From contig JBLHLC010000017.1 of NCBI GenBank assembly GCA_047619685.1, positions 19,795-83,794 of the forward strand: a DNA stretch of 64,000 nt, in the 5' to 3' direction. This stretch comes from JABDJZ01 sp047619685. Lineage in GTDB: Bacteria > Bacteroidota > Rhodothermia > Rhodothermales > UBA10348. Of this stretch, positions 42,609-52,600 are shown piece by piece. A program made the position numbers and the translations under genes. The notes below the pieces were generated by a model. The model was not told the DNA's origin and did no database searches. It saw nothing but the letters and a program-made list of their open reading frames with translations. Each line of letters begins with the position of its first letter. Positions within the stretch are counted from its first letter, which is position 1.

Positions 42609-44156
42609 ATGCCGATCACAGACGTCCTCAGCGCCCTGCCGATGCTGCGAGCATTGGACCGTTTTCAGGCAGACCCAGCGGGTACCCAGGAAGCGGTGCT
42701 CAGGGGTTTGGTGACCAAGGCAAAGGATACCGAGTGGGGCCTCAGGCACGACTACGCCGAGATTCTACGGCAACCAGACATTATTGCCGCTTACCAGTCC
42801 CGCGTCCCGCTCCATGACTACGAAGCATTTCGGACGGACATCGCCCGCATGCGGAATGGGGAGGGGGATATCCTCTGGCCCGGGACCACAATACATTTTG
42901 CCGTATCGAGCGGAACCGCGTCGGCTGGAAAGGTCATTCCGCTGAGCAGGGAGATGCTCGACATCAATCGGCGGTTCACGCTGTCGACGGCGTTGAACTA
43001 CGCCCGGAGTTCCGGATCCCTGTCCTTTCTGAAGGGAAAGTTCCTCTCGGTGCCGGGTCGGATTGAAGAGGATCCGGACCACCCGGGGACGCTCGTCGGG
43101 GAGATGAGTGGGTTGATGTACCTCTTTGGGCCGTGGTGGGCCAAGCGTTACCTCCAGGCCGTCGGCAAGGAAATCCTCTTCCTGCCCAAATGGGAGGAAA
43201 AGCTGCGCGCGATGGTCTCTTCAACCCTGGAGATGAATGTGACATCGATGGCCATGGTGCCATCGTGGGCCGTTCTGTTCTTTCCGATGCTCATCGACGA
43301 GTACAACAGAACCCACTCTCGTCAGGTCAGCACCGTCCGCGAAGTGTGGCCAAACTTCCGCGTCTTCTTCTCTGGCGCCGTGGCCCTCTCATCGTATCTG
43401 GCCCTGCTAGAGGAGCAGATCGGCGACGGACCGGTCGATTTCATCGAATCGTATGGTGCCTCTGAGGGCGTGTTTTCGTTCCAGACCGCGTCCGGGGACA
43501 AGGACATGCTGCTCCATCTGGAAAACGGCGTCTTCCTGGAATTCGTGAGAATGGGCGAAGACCCCCTGACCGGCCGACGATACACCATCCGGGATGTGGA
43601 GGTGAACGTCCGCTACCGGCTGCATGTCTCCACCTGTTCCGGCCTCTGGGCCTATGGGGTTGGGGATGTGGTTCGGTTTACCAGTCTGAAGCCCCACCGA
43701 ATCGTTGTGGCGGGACGCACGGCCGAGATGCTGGATTCCTACGGCGAGGCCATTTTTGGAGGCGAAGCCAGGACTGCCTTGGAGCGGGCCTGCGCAGAAA
43801 CCGGCGATCGATTCAGGGACTATCACATCGCTCCGATGCCCCCTAAGGGCCGCCAACCCCCTTTCCACCAATGGCTTATAGAATTTGATCACAAACCGGA
43901 CAACCCGGCAGCACTAGCCTACACAATTGATACGTACTTACAAGACGTGAATCGTCACTACGTAATACGGAGAGAGTGCGGTGCTTTTGGCGCGCCTGAA
44001 ATCCTTGCGCTATCTCCCGGTACGTTCTTGCGATGGTTGAAGTCCACACGCGGAAGGGTGAGTGCCCAAACGAAAGTTCCGCGAATGAGTGAGGATAGGG
44101 CCATCGCTGATGGCATCATGCAAACCCTGGAAACAATCAACACGGAAGCGACATAA
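42609..44156 (+). CDS. GH3 auxin-responsive promoter family protein
   Basis: 515 residues of the GH3 family, acyl-adenylating enzymes that in plants conjugate amino acids to hormones; bacterial members are common in Bacteroidota and their substrates are unknown. The ATP-binding motifs are HFAVSSGTASAGKVIP, ESYGASEGVFSFQ and YGVGDVVRFTSLKPHRIVVAGR. The start is ATG 42609 (MPITDVLSALPML), which fits the family; an upstream GTG-type frame overlaps the folP leader. Genes on both sides are unrelated. It may activate an acid for amide formation, which is inferred. Confidence 0.88.
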   Translation: MPITDVLSALPMLRALDRFQADPAGTQEAVLRGLVTKAKDTEWGLRHDYAEILRQPDIIAAYQSRVPLHDYEAFRTDIARMRNGEGDILWPGTTIHFAVSSGTASAGKVIPLSREMLDINRRFTLSTALNYARSSGSLSFLKGKFLSVPGRIEEDPDHPGTLVGEMSGLMYLFGPWWAKRYLQAVGKEILFLPKWEEKLRAMVSSTLEMNVTSMAMVPSWAVLFFPMLIDEYNRTHSRQVSTVREVWPNFRVFFSGAVALSSYLALLEEQIGDGPVDFIESYGASEGVFSFQTASGDKDMLLHLENGVFLEFVRMGEDPLTGRRYTIRDVEVNVRYRLHVSTCSGLWAYGVGDVVRFTSLKPHRIVVAGRTAEMLDSYGEAIFGGEARTALERACAETGDRFRDYHIAPMPPKGRQPPFHQWLIEFDHKPDNPAALAYTIDTYLQDVNRHYVIRRECGAFGAPEILALSPGTFLRWLKSTRGRVSAQTKVPRMSEDRAIADGIMQTLETINTEAT

Positions 44157-44336
44157 GTGCTGTGTTATCAATTGTTTTCAACTAGGAATAATATCAGTTT
44201 TCGCGGCCGCGGCGCACCAAAATCCTCGGGAACAAGACCTCAAGGAACGAGTGAAGTGCCGTCGCTGCGAGAGGACCGGTCCGTAACCCACCCTGCGGCG
44301 GTCTAAAGCCCACCACGCAAAAGAAGAAGAAGGTAT

Positions 44337-45176
44337 ATGTACGTCCCGCGACAACAACGGATGCTCGACCAATATCTCCAGGAGATCGGTCAAATACCCT
44401 TGTTGACTCCGCAGGAGGAAGTAGACCTGGCCCGCCGCATCAAGCAGGGTGACCAGGATGCTTTGCACCGGCTGACGCGTGCAAACCTTCGATTTGTGGT
44501 GTCGGTGGCAAAGAAGTATCAGGGACAGGGCCTGACGCTCGCGGACCTCATCAATGAGGGGAACTACGGCCTGATCAAGGCCGCCCAGCGTTTCGATGAG
44601 ACCCGCGGTTTCAAGTTCATCTCGTACGCCGTCTGGTGGATTCGCCAGGCTATTCTGCAGGCACTGGCCGAGCAGAGCCGCGTGGTGCGTCTTCCTCTCA
44701 ACCGCATCGGCACGATCTCCAAGATCCGGAAGACCTCGGCACGTCTCGCACAGACGCACGAGCGCCAGCCCAACATTGAGGAGCTGGCCTCGGAGCTTGA
44801 GGTAGATGTCGAGAAGGTTCGTGAGGCCATGCAGCACACGGGTCGCCATCTCTCAATGGACGCACCGTTCAATGAGGATGACGACAACAGCCTCCTTGAT
44901 GTGCTCCCCAACGATGACGATACGTCACCGGATGAGCTCCTCATGGACGAGTCGCTCAAGATTGATATTGAGCGGGCTCTCTCCCTACTCCATCCCCGTG
45001 AAGCGGAAATTACGCGACTCTATTTTGGCATCGGTCGTGAGCATCCGCTCACGCTCGAAGAGATAGGCCAGCGTTTCGGTTTGACACGCGAGCGCGTTCG
45101 TCAGATCAAGGAGAAGGCACTTCGGAAGCTGCGGCAGAAGCATCGGAGAGAAGAACTCCAAATGCACATCGGCTGA
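44337..45176 (+). CDS. rpoD: Primary RNA polymerase sigma factor (RpoD/SigA type)
   Basis: 279-residue sigma-70 factor without region 1.1, the usual form of the housekeeping sigma in Bacteroidota. Region 1.2 is LDQYLQEIGQIPLLTPQEEV; region 2 has NLRFVVSVAKKYQGQG, DLINEGNYGLIKAA and RGFKFISYAVWWIRQAI; region 3 has RLPLNRIGTISKI; region 4 has LTLEEIGQRFGLTRERVRQI. An acidic linker (NEDDDNSLLDVLPNDDD) lies between regions 3 and 4. A 180-bp leader precedes it. Its stop codon sits inside the first arm of a 14-bp inverted repeat (45175-45188). Confidence 0.95.
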   Translation: MYVPRQQRMLDQYLQEIGQIPLLTPQEEVDLARRIKQGDQDALHRLTRANLRFVVSVAKKYQGQGLTLADLINEGNYGLIKAAQRFDETRGFKFISYAVWWIRQAILQALAEQSRVVRLPLNRIGTISKIRKTSARLAQTHERQPNIEELASELEVDVEKVREAMQHTGRHLSMDAPFNEDDDNSLLDVLPNDDDTSPDELLMDESLKIDIERALSLLHPREAEITRLYFGIGREHPLTLEEIGQRFGLTRERVRQIKEKALRKLRQKHRREELQMHIG

Positions 45177-45302
45177 TTTTTAGCCGAGCTCTCCAGCAGC
45201 TCGGCGTTCCACTTCGGACTCGGGTCGCTGCGACGCCCAAGAGGGCGCCTCACTCCCCTCGCCTCGTGCGCCTTGATCTGCAGAAGATCTCGGCTAAAAA
45301 TC
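45175..45302. repeat. Inverted repeat after the sigma factor gene, with inner hairpin
   Basis: GATTTTTAGCCGAG at 45175-45188 is repeated as its exact reverse complement at 45289-45302, 100 bp apart. Within the loop the GCCGAGCT that continues the first arm also pairs with AGCTCGGC (45196-45203) as an 8-bp hairpin with a 7-nt loop, so two alternative folds compete for the same bases. There is no T-run after the inner hairpin on the plus strand. It could be an RNA 3' end structure, a small RNA or a relic of mobile DNA. Confidence 0.7.
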
Positions 45303-45333
45303 CGGAGCCCCGGCTCAGGAGGCTCAGGAGGTG

Positions 45334-45479
45334 GAAGAAGGGGGCAGCGGCGGTACCCTTCGGGTCCCTGGCTCAAGGGCGGAAGGAAGGGGGCAGCGGC
45401 GGTACCCTTCGGGTCCCTGGCTCAAGGGCGGAAGGAAGGGGGCAGCGACGGCACCCTTTGGGTGCCTGGCTCAGGAGGG
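45334..45479. repeat. 49-bp tandem repeat, three copies
   Basis: Three adjacent units of 49 bp: copy 1 about 45333-45381, copy 2 at 45382-45430, copy 3 at 45431-45479. Copies 1 and 2 are almost identical and copy 3 differs at several sites. Each contains GGGGGCAGCG and a small hairpin; in copy 3 it is a perfect 7-bp stem, GGCACCC-TTT-GGGTGCC, while copies 1 and 2 have one mismatch. It has no spacer structure and is therefore not a CRISPR array. The rest of 45177-45601 holds nothing recognisable. Confidence 0.85.
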
Positions 45480-45601
45480 TGTTGGTCTAGAGAACCCTCT
45501 AGGTCCAATTCTGGCTCACGGGGCAACTTAGCGACTTCTTTGAAGACAACTCAATTCCTGGCCTCGTCCAGGTGGTGGTCATACTTGGTAGGGGCTGCGG
45601 T

Positions 45602-46684
45602 CTACACGTCGGGGTCGGAAGCAATATTTGCGATTCTACTGATCCTTCCGTTCCCGGCTGCCCATCCAGCATTTGCATTCCCAAAAGAGACCGTCCAGAA
45701 GCGATCTTCACCGATGTCGATCCACGTTTGGCCGCCATCAATGGAATATTGGCTCCCGAAGTCCCTGGAGACCGATACCAACGTTGGCTGACTTGTCCCT
45801 GGGACGACCGCTGCTCCAAAAACGACACCTCCCACAGTCCGTCCTCCAGGCTGCCAGGTAATTCCACCGTCGTTGGTTATGGCGACGTTCGATACTTCCG
45901 GATCGTCGACCCGCCCTATAGCAACTCCGTTTGCGGCGTCAAAAAAAGCGGCCGAAGCTAGTCCTTCTCCTTCGCGACCGCTCGGCACTGGAGTAGGAGA
46001 TGCCGACCAAGAACTTCCATGATCGGAGGTGTGAAGGACTCGAGTCCCGAAGCCTGGAATTCGCGTTGTGATCCACCCTCTCCCCTCTGCTCCGGCTAGG
46101 GCACAAGTCCCGGACGCAGCCGCCACATGTTCTCCGGGTATCAGCTTTGGTGCCGCGGATTGAGGTACTTCAGACCAGGATCTCCCCGCGTCTTCTGTCT
46201 GCATGATGATCATGCCACCGTTCGAACTGACAGCCATGAAGCCACGGTGATCCCAAAACGAGAAGCAATCGAACCATCTGTCCGGTTCGGTCGCCTGAAG
46301 AACCAGACTCCATGATTCCCCAGCATCGTTGGTGCGGTATAACCTGGCCAAACTTCCGGGCCCAAGTGAAGCGATCACCACTTCTTCAGGAGAGAATGCG
46401 TGCACATCTCGAAACCGGAGAGAGTCGTTTTGAGCAATTTTTTGGACGCTCCAGGTCTTGCCGCCATTGACTGTGTGAACTACTGCGTCCGGTTGACCCG
46501 AAACCCAGACGACGTCTTCGTTAACGACCGACATTCCAACGAAGAGCAAGGTCGAGTCTTGATATTGAGTCACCCATGAGGGATTGGACAAATCAGCAGT
46601 AAGCGGAGCTTGATCTGACTCCGGTGATGAACACGCCAGCATCCAAAACATGGCTGGTATGATGAACGCTTGGCGACGACGCAT
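45602..46684 (-). CDS. Ycf48/BNR-repeat lipoprotein
   Basis: 360 residues from the ATG at 46682-46684 (MRRRQAFIIPAMFWMLACSS), giving a signal peptide with a lipobox (MLAC). The body is a beta-propeller of BNR/Asp-box type repeats: TVNGGKTWSVQ, TNDAGESWSLV, TEDAGRSWSEV, TSDHGSSWSAS, TNDGGITWQPG and SIDGGQTWIDI. This is the Ycf48-like pattern (Ycf48 assists photosystem II assembly), but here it is a surface lipoprotein of unknown role. It is divergent from the TPR lipoprotein gene across 232 bp. A catalytic sialidase is unlikely, since no active-site motif is seen. Confidence 0.8.
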   Translation of the reverse strand: MRRRQAFIIPAMFWMLACSSPESDQAPLTADLSNPSWVTQYQDSTLLFVGMSVVNEDVVWVSGQPDAVVHTVNGGKTWSVQKIAQNDSLRFRDVHAFSPEEVVIASLGPGSLARLYRTNDAGESWSLVLQATEPDRWFDCFSFWDHRGFMAVSSNGGMIIMQTEDAGRSWSEVPQSAAPKLIPGEHVAAASGTCALAGAEGRGWITTRIPGFGTRVLHTSDHGSSWSASPTPVPSGREGEGLASAAFFDAANGVAIGRVDDPEVSNVAITNDGGITWQPGGRTVGGVVFGAAVVPGTSQPTLVSVSRDFGSQYSIDGGQTWIDIGEDRFWTVSFGNANAGWAAGNGRISRIANIASDPDV

Positions 46685-46916
46685 AGAGTCGAATTCGATT
46701 GATGGCGGGAATCCATAGTACTCGATAGGGCGAGATAGAGGATGGGCTGGAGAATGGTGCGACGACTCCGGCGGCCCGGTTAACTCGGCGGTCCGATCTA
46801 TAACCATCGCACATTGCGGACTTGCGAGCCTCCTAGCATTACTCGCGCCAAGCCGTTAGTATCGTCTCTGGGAGCAGTCCTGCCCCTCGCCGCAAATCCA
46901 TCAGCCGGTAGAAATT

Positions 46917-48593
46917 TTGAGATCCATTGCTCCCATCTTCCTCTCCCTCTCCCTCTCCCTGTCGCTTCTCGGAGCACTATCGTGCTCGACCGAGCCCTCC
47001 AGTTCGGACACCCTCCTGACGAGAGTTTCCTTGGGTGGAGTGAGCTTCCCCACATCCTGCAACGCGGCGGCTGCCCCACTCGTAGAGAGAGGTGTTGCTC
47101 TCCTTCACAACATGATGTACGAGCCTGCGAGGAGAAGTTTTGTCGCCGCCTCCGATGCCGACACTGATTGTGCAATCGCACATTGGGGGCATGGTATGTC
47201 ACTCTTCCATCCGTTGTGGCCGGATCGCCCGAGCTCGGAAAACCTCGAACTCGGGCGCAGTCTTGCCGAAAGCGGGATGACCACCGGTTCCCCGACCAAT
47301 CGGGAACGGGCCTACATATCGACCATCGCGGCATATTTCGACGACGGGCTCAACAAGTCTGAACAGGCGCGACTGGCAGCCTTCGCAGAGGCTTGGCAGG
47401 CGGTTCACAACGTGTATCCAGAGGACAAGGAGGCGACGGCGTTCTATTCCCTTGCTCAGCTTACGCAAGCGCCCCAGGGCGACAAGTCACATCGGATCCA
47501 GAGAGAAGTTGGACCTCTGTTGGAACGCATACTCGAGTCGTCTCCCAACCACCCCGGGGCACACCACTATCTCATACATGCTTACGATTTCCCGCCACTC
47601 GCAGAAGGTGCACTTGAGGTAGCACGAAACTATGCGTCGATCGGCCCGCAGGTGACTCACGCTTTGCACATGTCGACCCATATTTTCACTCTGCTCGGTC
47701 TCTGGGACGAGGTGGCGGCCAATAACATCAAGGCGGGCGATGCTGCCCTTGACCTTTCGCGGGACATGGGCGCCGTGAGTCTTCACTACACCCACGCCTT
47801 GGACTATCTGGCATACGCATACCTCCAGATGGGAATAGACGGCGAGGCCGAAGCTGTTCTGGACAATTTGACCGCGCTTCAGCCACCGTTTCAGACCTCC
47901 AATCGGGCAGCGATTGTGTACGCCTTCTCCGCAGTTCCGGCGAGACTTGCCGTAGAACGTCGCGATTGGGAGCGCGCTGCAGGTCTGCAGCTGCCAACGC
48001 ATGAGACCTTCGGCTGGGAGGCGGGAAATTACCCGGCCGATGACCTCTATCCGTTCATCGCGCCAACCCTCTTCGCCCGTGGAATGGGCTTGGTAAACTT
48101 GGGCCGTTTCCAGGAGGCGGAGGCCGACATCGCAAAACTGAGACAGATGGAGAATGATCTCGGGAGTTGGGGTTCGTATTGGCAGAATGAAATAGCGATT
48201 CAAAGGACGAGCGTTCAGGCTTGGCGTTCGCTCCGTTCCGGAGATACTCTGTCCGCCATTTCTTCCATGCAGGCAGCGGTAGCATTGGAGTCTGGATCGT
48301 TCAAGCACCCGCTATATCCCAACGAAGTCACCCACGCAAGCGAGCTATTGGGAGACATGCTCCGGGAGACGGGGGCGTTTGAAGCAGCAATTTCAGCTTA
48401 CGAAATATCCTTGTCCAGGAGCCCCAATCGGCTCAATGCCCTCTTTGGAATCGCTCTCGCAGCCGAGGGTGCGGGTTCTCTGTCCCTGGCGAGCCGTTAC
48501 TTCCAGAAAGTTCTAGAGCTGACCCGGTCGGCAACCGCGGACTTGCCCCAGATCACGTATGCCCGCTCATATGTTGAGGCTTTGAACCCGTGA
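46917..48593 (+). CDS. TPR-repeat lipoprotein
   Basis: 558 residues starting at TTG 46917, the only start that includes the signal peptide. A lipobox (GALSC, cysteine about 23) predicts a lipoprotein. The rest is helical with TPR-like repeats, for example VERGVALLHNMMYEPARRSFVAA, AIAHWGHGMSLFHP, FLLGLWDEVAANNIKAG-type segments and TGAFEAAISAYEISLSRSPN at the C-terminus. The first cysteines of the mature protein (SCNAAAAP, DCAIAHW) are conserved in similar proteins annotated only as TPR proteins. A CTCTCC-type repeat encodes the SLSLSLSL of its signal peptide. Its stop overlaps the nitrilase start (GTGA), so the two form an operon. Confidence 0.78.
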   Translation: MRSIAPIFLSLSLSLSLLGALSCSTEPSSSDTLLTRVSLGGVSFPTSCNAAAAPLVERGVALLHNMMYEPARRSFVAASDADTDCAIAHWGHGMSLFHPLWPDRPSSENLELGRSLAESGMTTGSPTNRERAYISTIAAYFDDGLNKSEQARLAAFAEAWQAVHNVYPEDKEATAFYSLAQLTQAPQGDKSHRIQREVGPLLERILESSPNHPGAHHYLIHAYDFPPLAEGALEVARNYASIGPQVTHALHMSTHIFTLLGLWDEVAANNIKAGDAALDLSRDMGAVSLHYTHALDYLAYAYLQMGIDGEAEAVLDNLTALQPPFQTSNRAAIVYAFSAVPARLAVERRDWERAAGLQLPTHETFGWEAGNYPADDLYPFIAPTLFARGMGLVNLGRFQEAEADIAKLRQMENDLGSWGSYWQNEIAIQRTSVQAWRSLRSGDTLSAISSMQAAVALESGSFKHPLYPNEVTHASELLGDMLRETGAFEAAISAYEISLSRSPNRLNALFGIALAAEGAGSLSLASRYFQKVLELTRSATADLPQITYARSYVEALNP

Positions 48594-49567
48594 GACAACC
48601 ATTCAAAATCGCGGCCGTCCAAGCCACTCCGGTGTTCTTGGACCTGGAGGCCACAATCACCAAGTCCTGTCGACTCATCGAGGAGGCGGCTGAGGCTGGA
48701 GCGTCCCTCGTCTCGTTCCCGGAGGCGTTTGTACCGGGATACCCCCTTTGGGTGTGGTTTATCCCGCCGGGCAAGACGCACGACCTAAGAGCGCTGTATT
48801 CCCGGCTGCACGCTAACTCGGTGGCAATTCCAGGACCCGAGGTCAGTCGCCTCGCCCAGGCTGCGGGCGATTGTGGGGTCACCGTAACCATCGGCGTAAA
48901 CGAACGGAATTCAGAGGGCAGTAACTCTACGCTTTTTAATACGCTCTTGTATCTAGGCCCTAATGGTCAGGTCCTGGGAAAGCACCGAAAGCTGATTCCC
49001 ACTGCTGGCGAGCGGCTAGTCTGGGGCCAAGCAGCGGGCAGCGATCTCGAAGTATTTGAACTCCCGTTTGGGCGCCTTAGCGGACTTCTATGCTGGGAGA
49101 ACTACATGCCATTGGCTCGCCACCTCCTCACTGCGCGGGGTGAGCAGATTCACGTAGCCCCGACTTGGGACCGCGGCGAGCCTTGGATTTCGACTATGAG
49201 GCACGTCGCTAAGGAAGGCCGGTGCTTCGTGATCGGGTCTTGCCAGTCTTTCCATATGGATGACATACCAGACGATCTGGACTTCAAAGCCGAGTACATG
49301 ACCGGGATCGAAGGCTCGCTCAACCCGGGCCTAAGTCTCATCGTCGACCCGGACGGCAAAATCGTGGCAGGACCGTTGGATGGCGAAGAGGGGATCCTGT
49401 ACGCAGATGTCCAACCGGACCAACTCATCGGCCCCAGGTGGCAATTGGACACGGCGGGTCACTATTCGCGCCCCGACATATTTGAGCTTCGGGTTCGGCG
49501 AGACGCGAGACCCGGCCTAGTTGAGCATGATAGTACCCCGTTTGATGCTGAGGCGGGGGCCTTCTGA
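48590..49567 (+). CDS. Nitrilase
   Basis: 325-residue carbon-nitrogen hydrolase of the nitrilase branch, cytoplasmic. The Glu-Lys-Cys triad is Glu45 (VSFPEAFVPGYP), Lys134 (KHRKLIPT) and Cys168 (LLCWENYMPLARH). The CWExYMP motif is typical of true nitrilases that convert nitriles to carboxylic acids and ammonia, rather than amidases. It starts with GTG at 48590 overlapping the TPR stop by 4 bp. Length is normal for bacterial nitrilases. Substrate unknown. Coupling to an envelope TPR lipoprotein is unusual. Confidence 0.9.
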   Translation: MRQPFKIAAVQATPVFLDLEATITKSCRLIEEAAEAGASLVSFPEAFVPGYPLWVWFIPPGKTHDLRALYSRLHANSVAIPGPEVSRLAQAAGDCGVTVTIGVNERNSEGSNSTLFNTLLYLGPNGQVLGKHRKLIPTAGERLVWGQAAGSDLEVFELPFGRLSGLLCWENYMPLARHLLTARGEQIHVAPTWDRGEPWISTMRHVAKEGRCFVIGSCQSFHMDDIPDDLDFKAEYMTGIEGSLNPGLSLIVDPDGKIVAGPLDGEEGILYADVQPDQLIGPRWQLDTAGHYSRPDIFELRVRRDARPGLVEHDSTPFDAEAGAF

Positions 49568-49637
49568 CACGCCAATGTCGCTAGCCATCATTGCCCGCGT
49601 GCGCCTCCGCGACGCCGCGCGCGCACAGCCTGCCTGC

Positions 49638-52600
49638 CTAGTAGACGAAGTTCCTTTCTTCCAGGGAGCGGATTACGGGTTCCAGGACCAGGCGGCGGAG
49701 GCGGTAGCGGACTCCTGGTACGATGGCGGCGCCTTCTACGGGGTCGAGGGCTTCGAGTAGGCCTTCGGACAGGAGGGTTTCGAAGGCCATTATGGAGCCG
49801 GCCTCTGTGGAGCGGAAGATGAGGGCGTGTTCTTCTACGGTCAGGATGTTGTGGAAAATGAACGCGCGCAGGGTAAAGGCGACGTCATTCTCGAACTGCT
49901 GCAGGTAGCTGAAGGAGAGCGGCTTGATGGGGCGAAGGGTGAGCAGGTCTCCGTGTTCACTGAATGTGCCGGCACGTATCCACTCGAAGAGGGCTCGCCT
50001 GGGGTTCTGGCCGGCGACCTTGAACAGCCCGTCGAAGAACTCCGAGGCCAGGATGCGCTGGGCATCCTGTGGGGTCTTGGCGCGGCGCAGGCGTTGCTTC
50101 ACGAGGGTCGAATGATCATCCGGGGTCTCAAATACCAGTGAAACGCCACTCCGGCGGTGTCGGCGGAGGATCAGTTCGGCAATCGAAGGAGATGACCATC
50201 GAGTCAGCGAGTGTGATACGGCCAGCCGGGATGCCCCGGTGGCGGCCTTGGTTGCAAACTGCCATGCCAAGGACCCCGAGGTTGCGCACCACGCGACCCG
50301 GTCATCTGTCCTGATCCAGAACAACAAAAGCTTGTTCAGGAGCTCCGTACCGCCGGCCGACTGAAACAGGAGCATTTCGAGGTTGTCCACCAGAACGAGG
50401 GTGCCTCTCAATTTTTCCCGAGTCCGTATAAGGACCTCCAGGTCGCTGAAGCCACCCTCGAACGGTTCATCCGGGTACAGAGCCTGCGCCAGGACGCTTG
50501 CCAGGGCCCGTTCGTGTGGTGGTCGGCGGTCCAATGACAGGCGGATGGTCCGCAAGTCATCTCGGAGGGCCGAGTCCAGTAGCCTGAGGAAGGAGGTGCG
50601 TCCCGAGCCAAGGGGGCCATGAACAACCAGAACTCCCCCTCCCAGGTCAGACCGCCAACGTTCGATGAACGTCTCGGCAGACTTCAGGTCCTCCACTCGG
50701 TTCTCGGCCAGGCCTGGGTCCGACACCGGATCCACGGAGAAAAGCCTTCTGTAAACCAGCGGGAGCTGGGCGTAAAGCGTCCGTGCACTCGCGACGGTAT
50801 CCAGCGCCAGGTGCCGCTCCTCGGTCGTGGCGGTACTGACCCCCACAACCGTCCGCCCGAATCGAATGAGGTTTCTTGCCCTGGTCCGTACCAAACGAAA
50901 CCCGGCCACCGTGTGTCCAACACCTGCCGTCCACGCAGCCGCGACCTGCTTGCTGGTCTTCTCGGACTGCCGGACGGCCGCAATCTGAATTCTCAGAAGT
51001 CGCTTGGCCAGGAAGTCGTCAGATTGAACCGCGCGGAAAGTCGCGTTCCAGTCGTCGGCGAGTACGCGGTGCACCCGAGTGACGAGGTTGGCCCAGTCCG
51101 GCCCCAGGGCCTGGTAGCGGTCTTCGAGCGACTCGGCAGCCCGGTCCATCCCACGCGAAACCAGGCCCTTCAGGTCGGAATCAACCACCGAGAGCGGGAC
51201 CTCATCAACAGGGTCCTCCGTCTCGCCTTCGCTGAGTTGCTGAATAATTGTGTGAATGGTGTTCCTCACCACATCCTGTACCTGCTCGGTCTCGTTCCAG
51301 ACCTTGGCTACTGATCGGCGAAGCGGATCGGCGGCAGATTCAATCCGGGGCGGTATGGGGCGCTCAAATGCCGAGCGCGCCGTACCCCTCAGGTCGGCGT
51401 TGTACGAGCGGGTTCTTTCGCCGACAGCTCCCCTCAGGTGCAGACCGTCCGGAAGCAGCGCGACACGCTTCAGGACGCCGCGCCATGCGCCGTCACCGGG
51501 GCTACTCAGCGCCCGGTCTGCGGAGGAGAGGCCCGGCAAGTCCCTGTAGAGCCGGTCTATGTCCTCGCTCCTTTCAAGAAGGCTCTCAAGTTCACGCACC
51601 AATTTGGCGTGTCCAGCCGGCCCGCGTCTCTTTTGTCGGTCGATGAGCCGGTGCGCCTCGGCTTCGATCTCACCAAGCTGAGCCTTGATGGCGTCGTACG
51701 TCTTTTCGAGAGGGATGAGGGCCTGGAACGCGATCTCGCCCAGGAGCCCGTCTTCGACGTCCCTCAGTCCGTGATAGAGGTCCAGAAGGCCGTCACAGAG
51801 GAACAGCCTGTCGCGAGCAAAGGCCGGGGGTGGCTCGGGATGGGCCGGCCACCCGGACGTTCCGAAACCTCGGTATAGGAAAGTCCCGGCAACGGCGAGA
51901 TCTGTGGCAAGCGCTTGAAAGACCTCGGTGAGGTCCGGTCTGGCGATAACGGGCGCGTCCCCGCAATCAAATTTCAGGACGGCAGCAAATGTCGGCTCGG
52001 GGAGGGCTTTGGCAGGTGTTGCTGTTGACTTGGGCCAGCGCAGGCGAATGGCGCTGGTGACATGGTACTCGGGGAGATCCAGGTCCGTCACAAACCGGAG
52101 ACCGCCAGCCGTCCAAGCCCAGGCAGACCGTTCCAGGGTCTTGAGTTGATCCTGGAGCCAGTTGCGCGGCAGGATGTGCGCTTCCATCAGGGCCGGAAGC
52201 AACTGCTGCGCCAGTCTCGACTTGGCTACCTCGGCCGGATCGCAACGCCTCGTCGGTCGGGCCAACTGCCGTTCGGCCTTCCCAAACGCCTTCCCGACTC
52301 TGTTACGGAAAGTCCGGCTGGCACGCTTGAAAGACCGCCCGAGAAGATGAAGGCCCTTCCTCGCCCCAATGCCGACCCCGTCATGCTCTGCCTTGTGCAT
52401 CAATTGGAGTCCCACCGGAAGAAGCGAATCCGAGGGGAGTTGGGCAGCAGCCTTTGCGATCCGGTCTTGGGTCCGGTCCAGAAGCTGTTCCAAGGCGATG
52501 GCCGGATTGGCATCACCGAGATATTCCTGCACCCGTTCAAAGCACGCATCGTGCACTGCCTTTACATATGCGGAGACCGCGGTGTAGTGGGCATGCCGCC

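Noticed and set aside
45334..45479. CRISPR array
   Set aside because: The 49-bp units are directly adjacent with no unique spacers, there are only three, and no cas gene is present.
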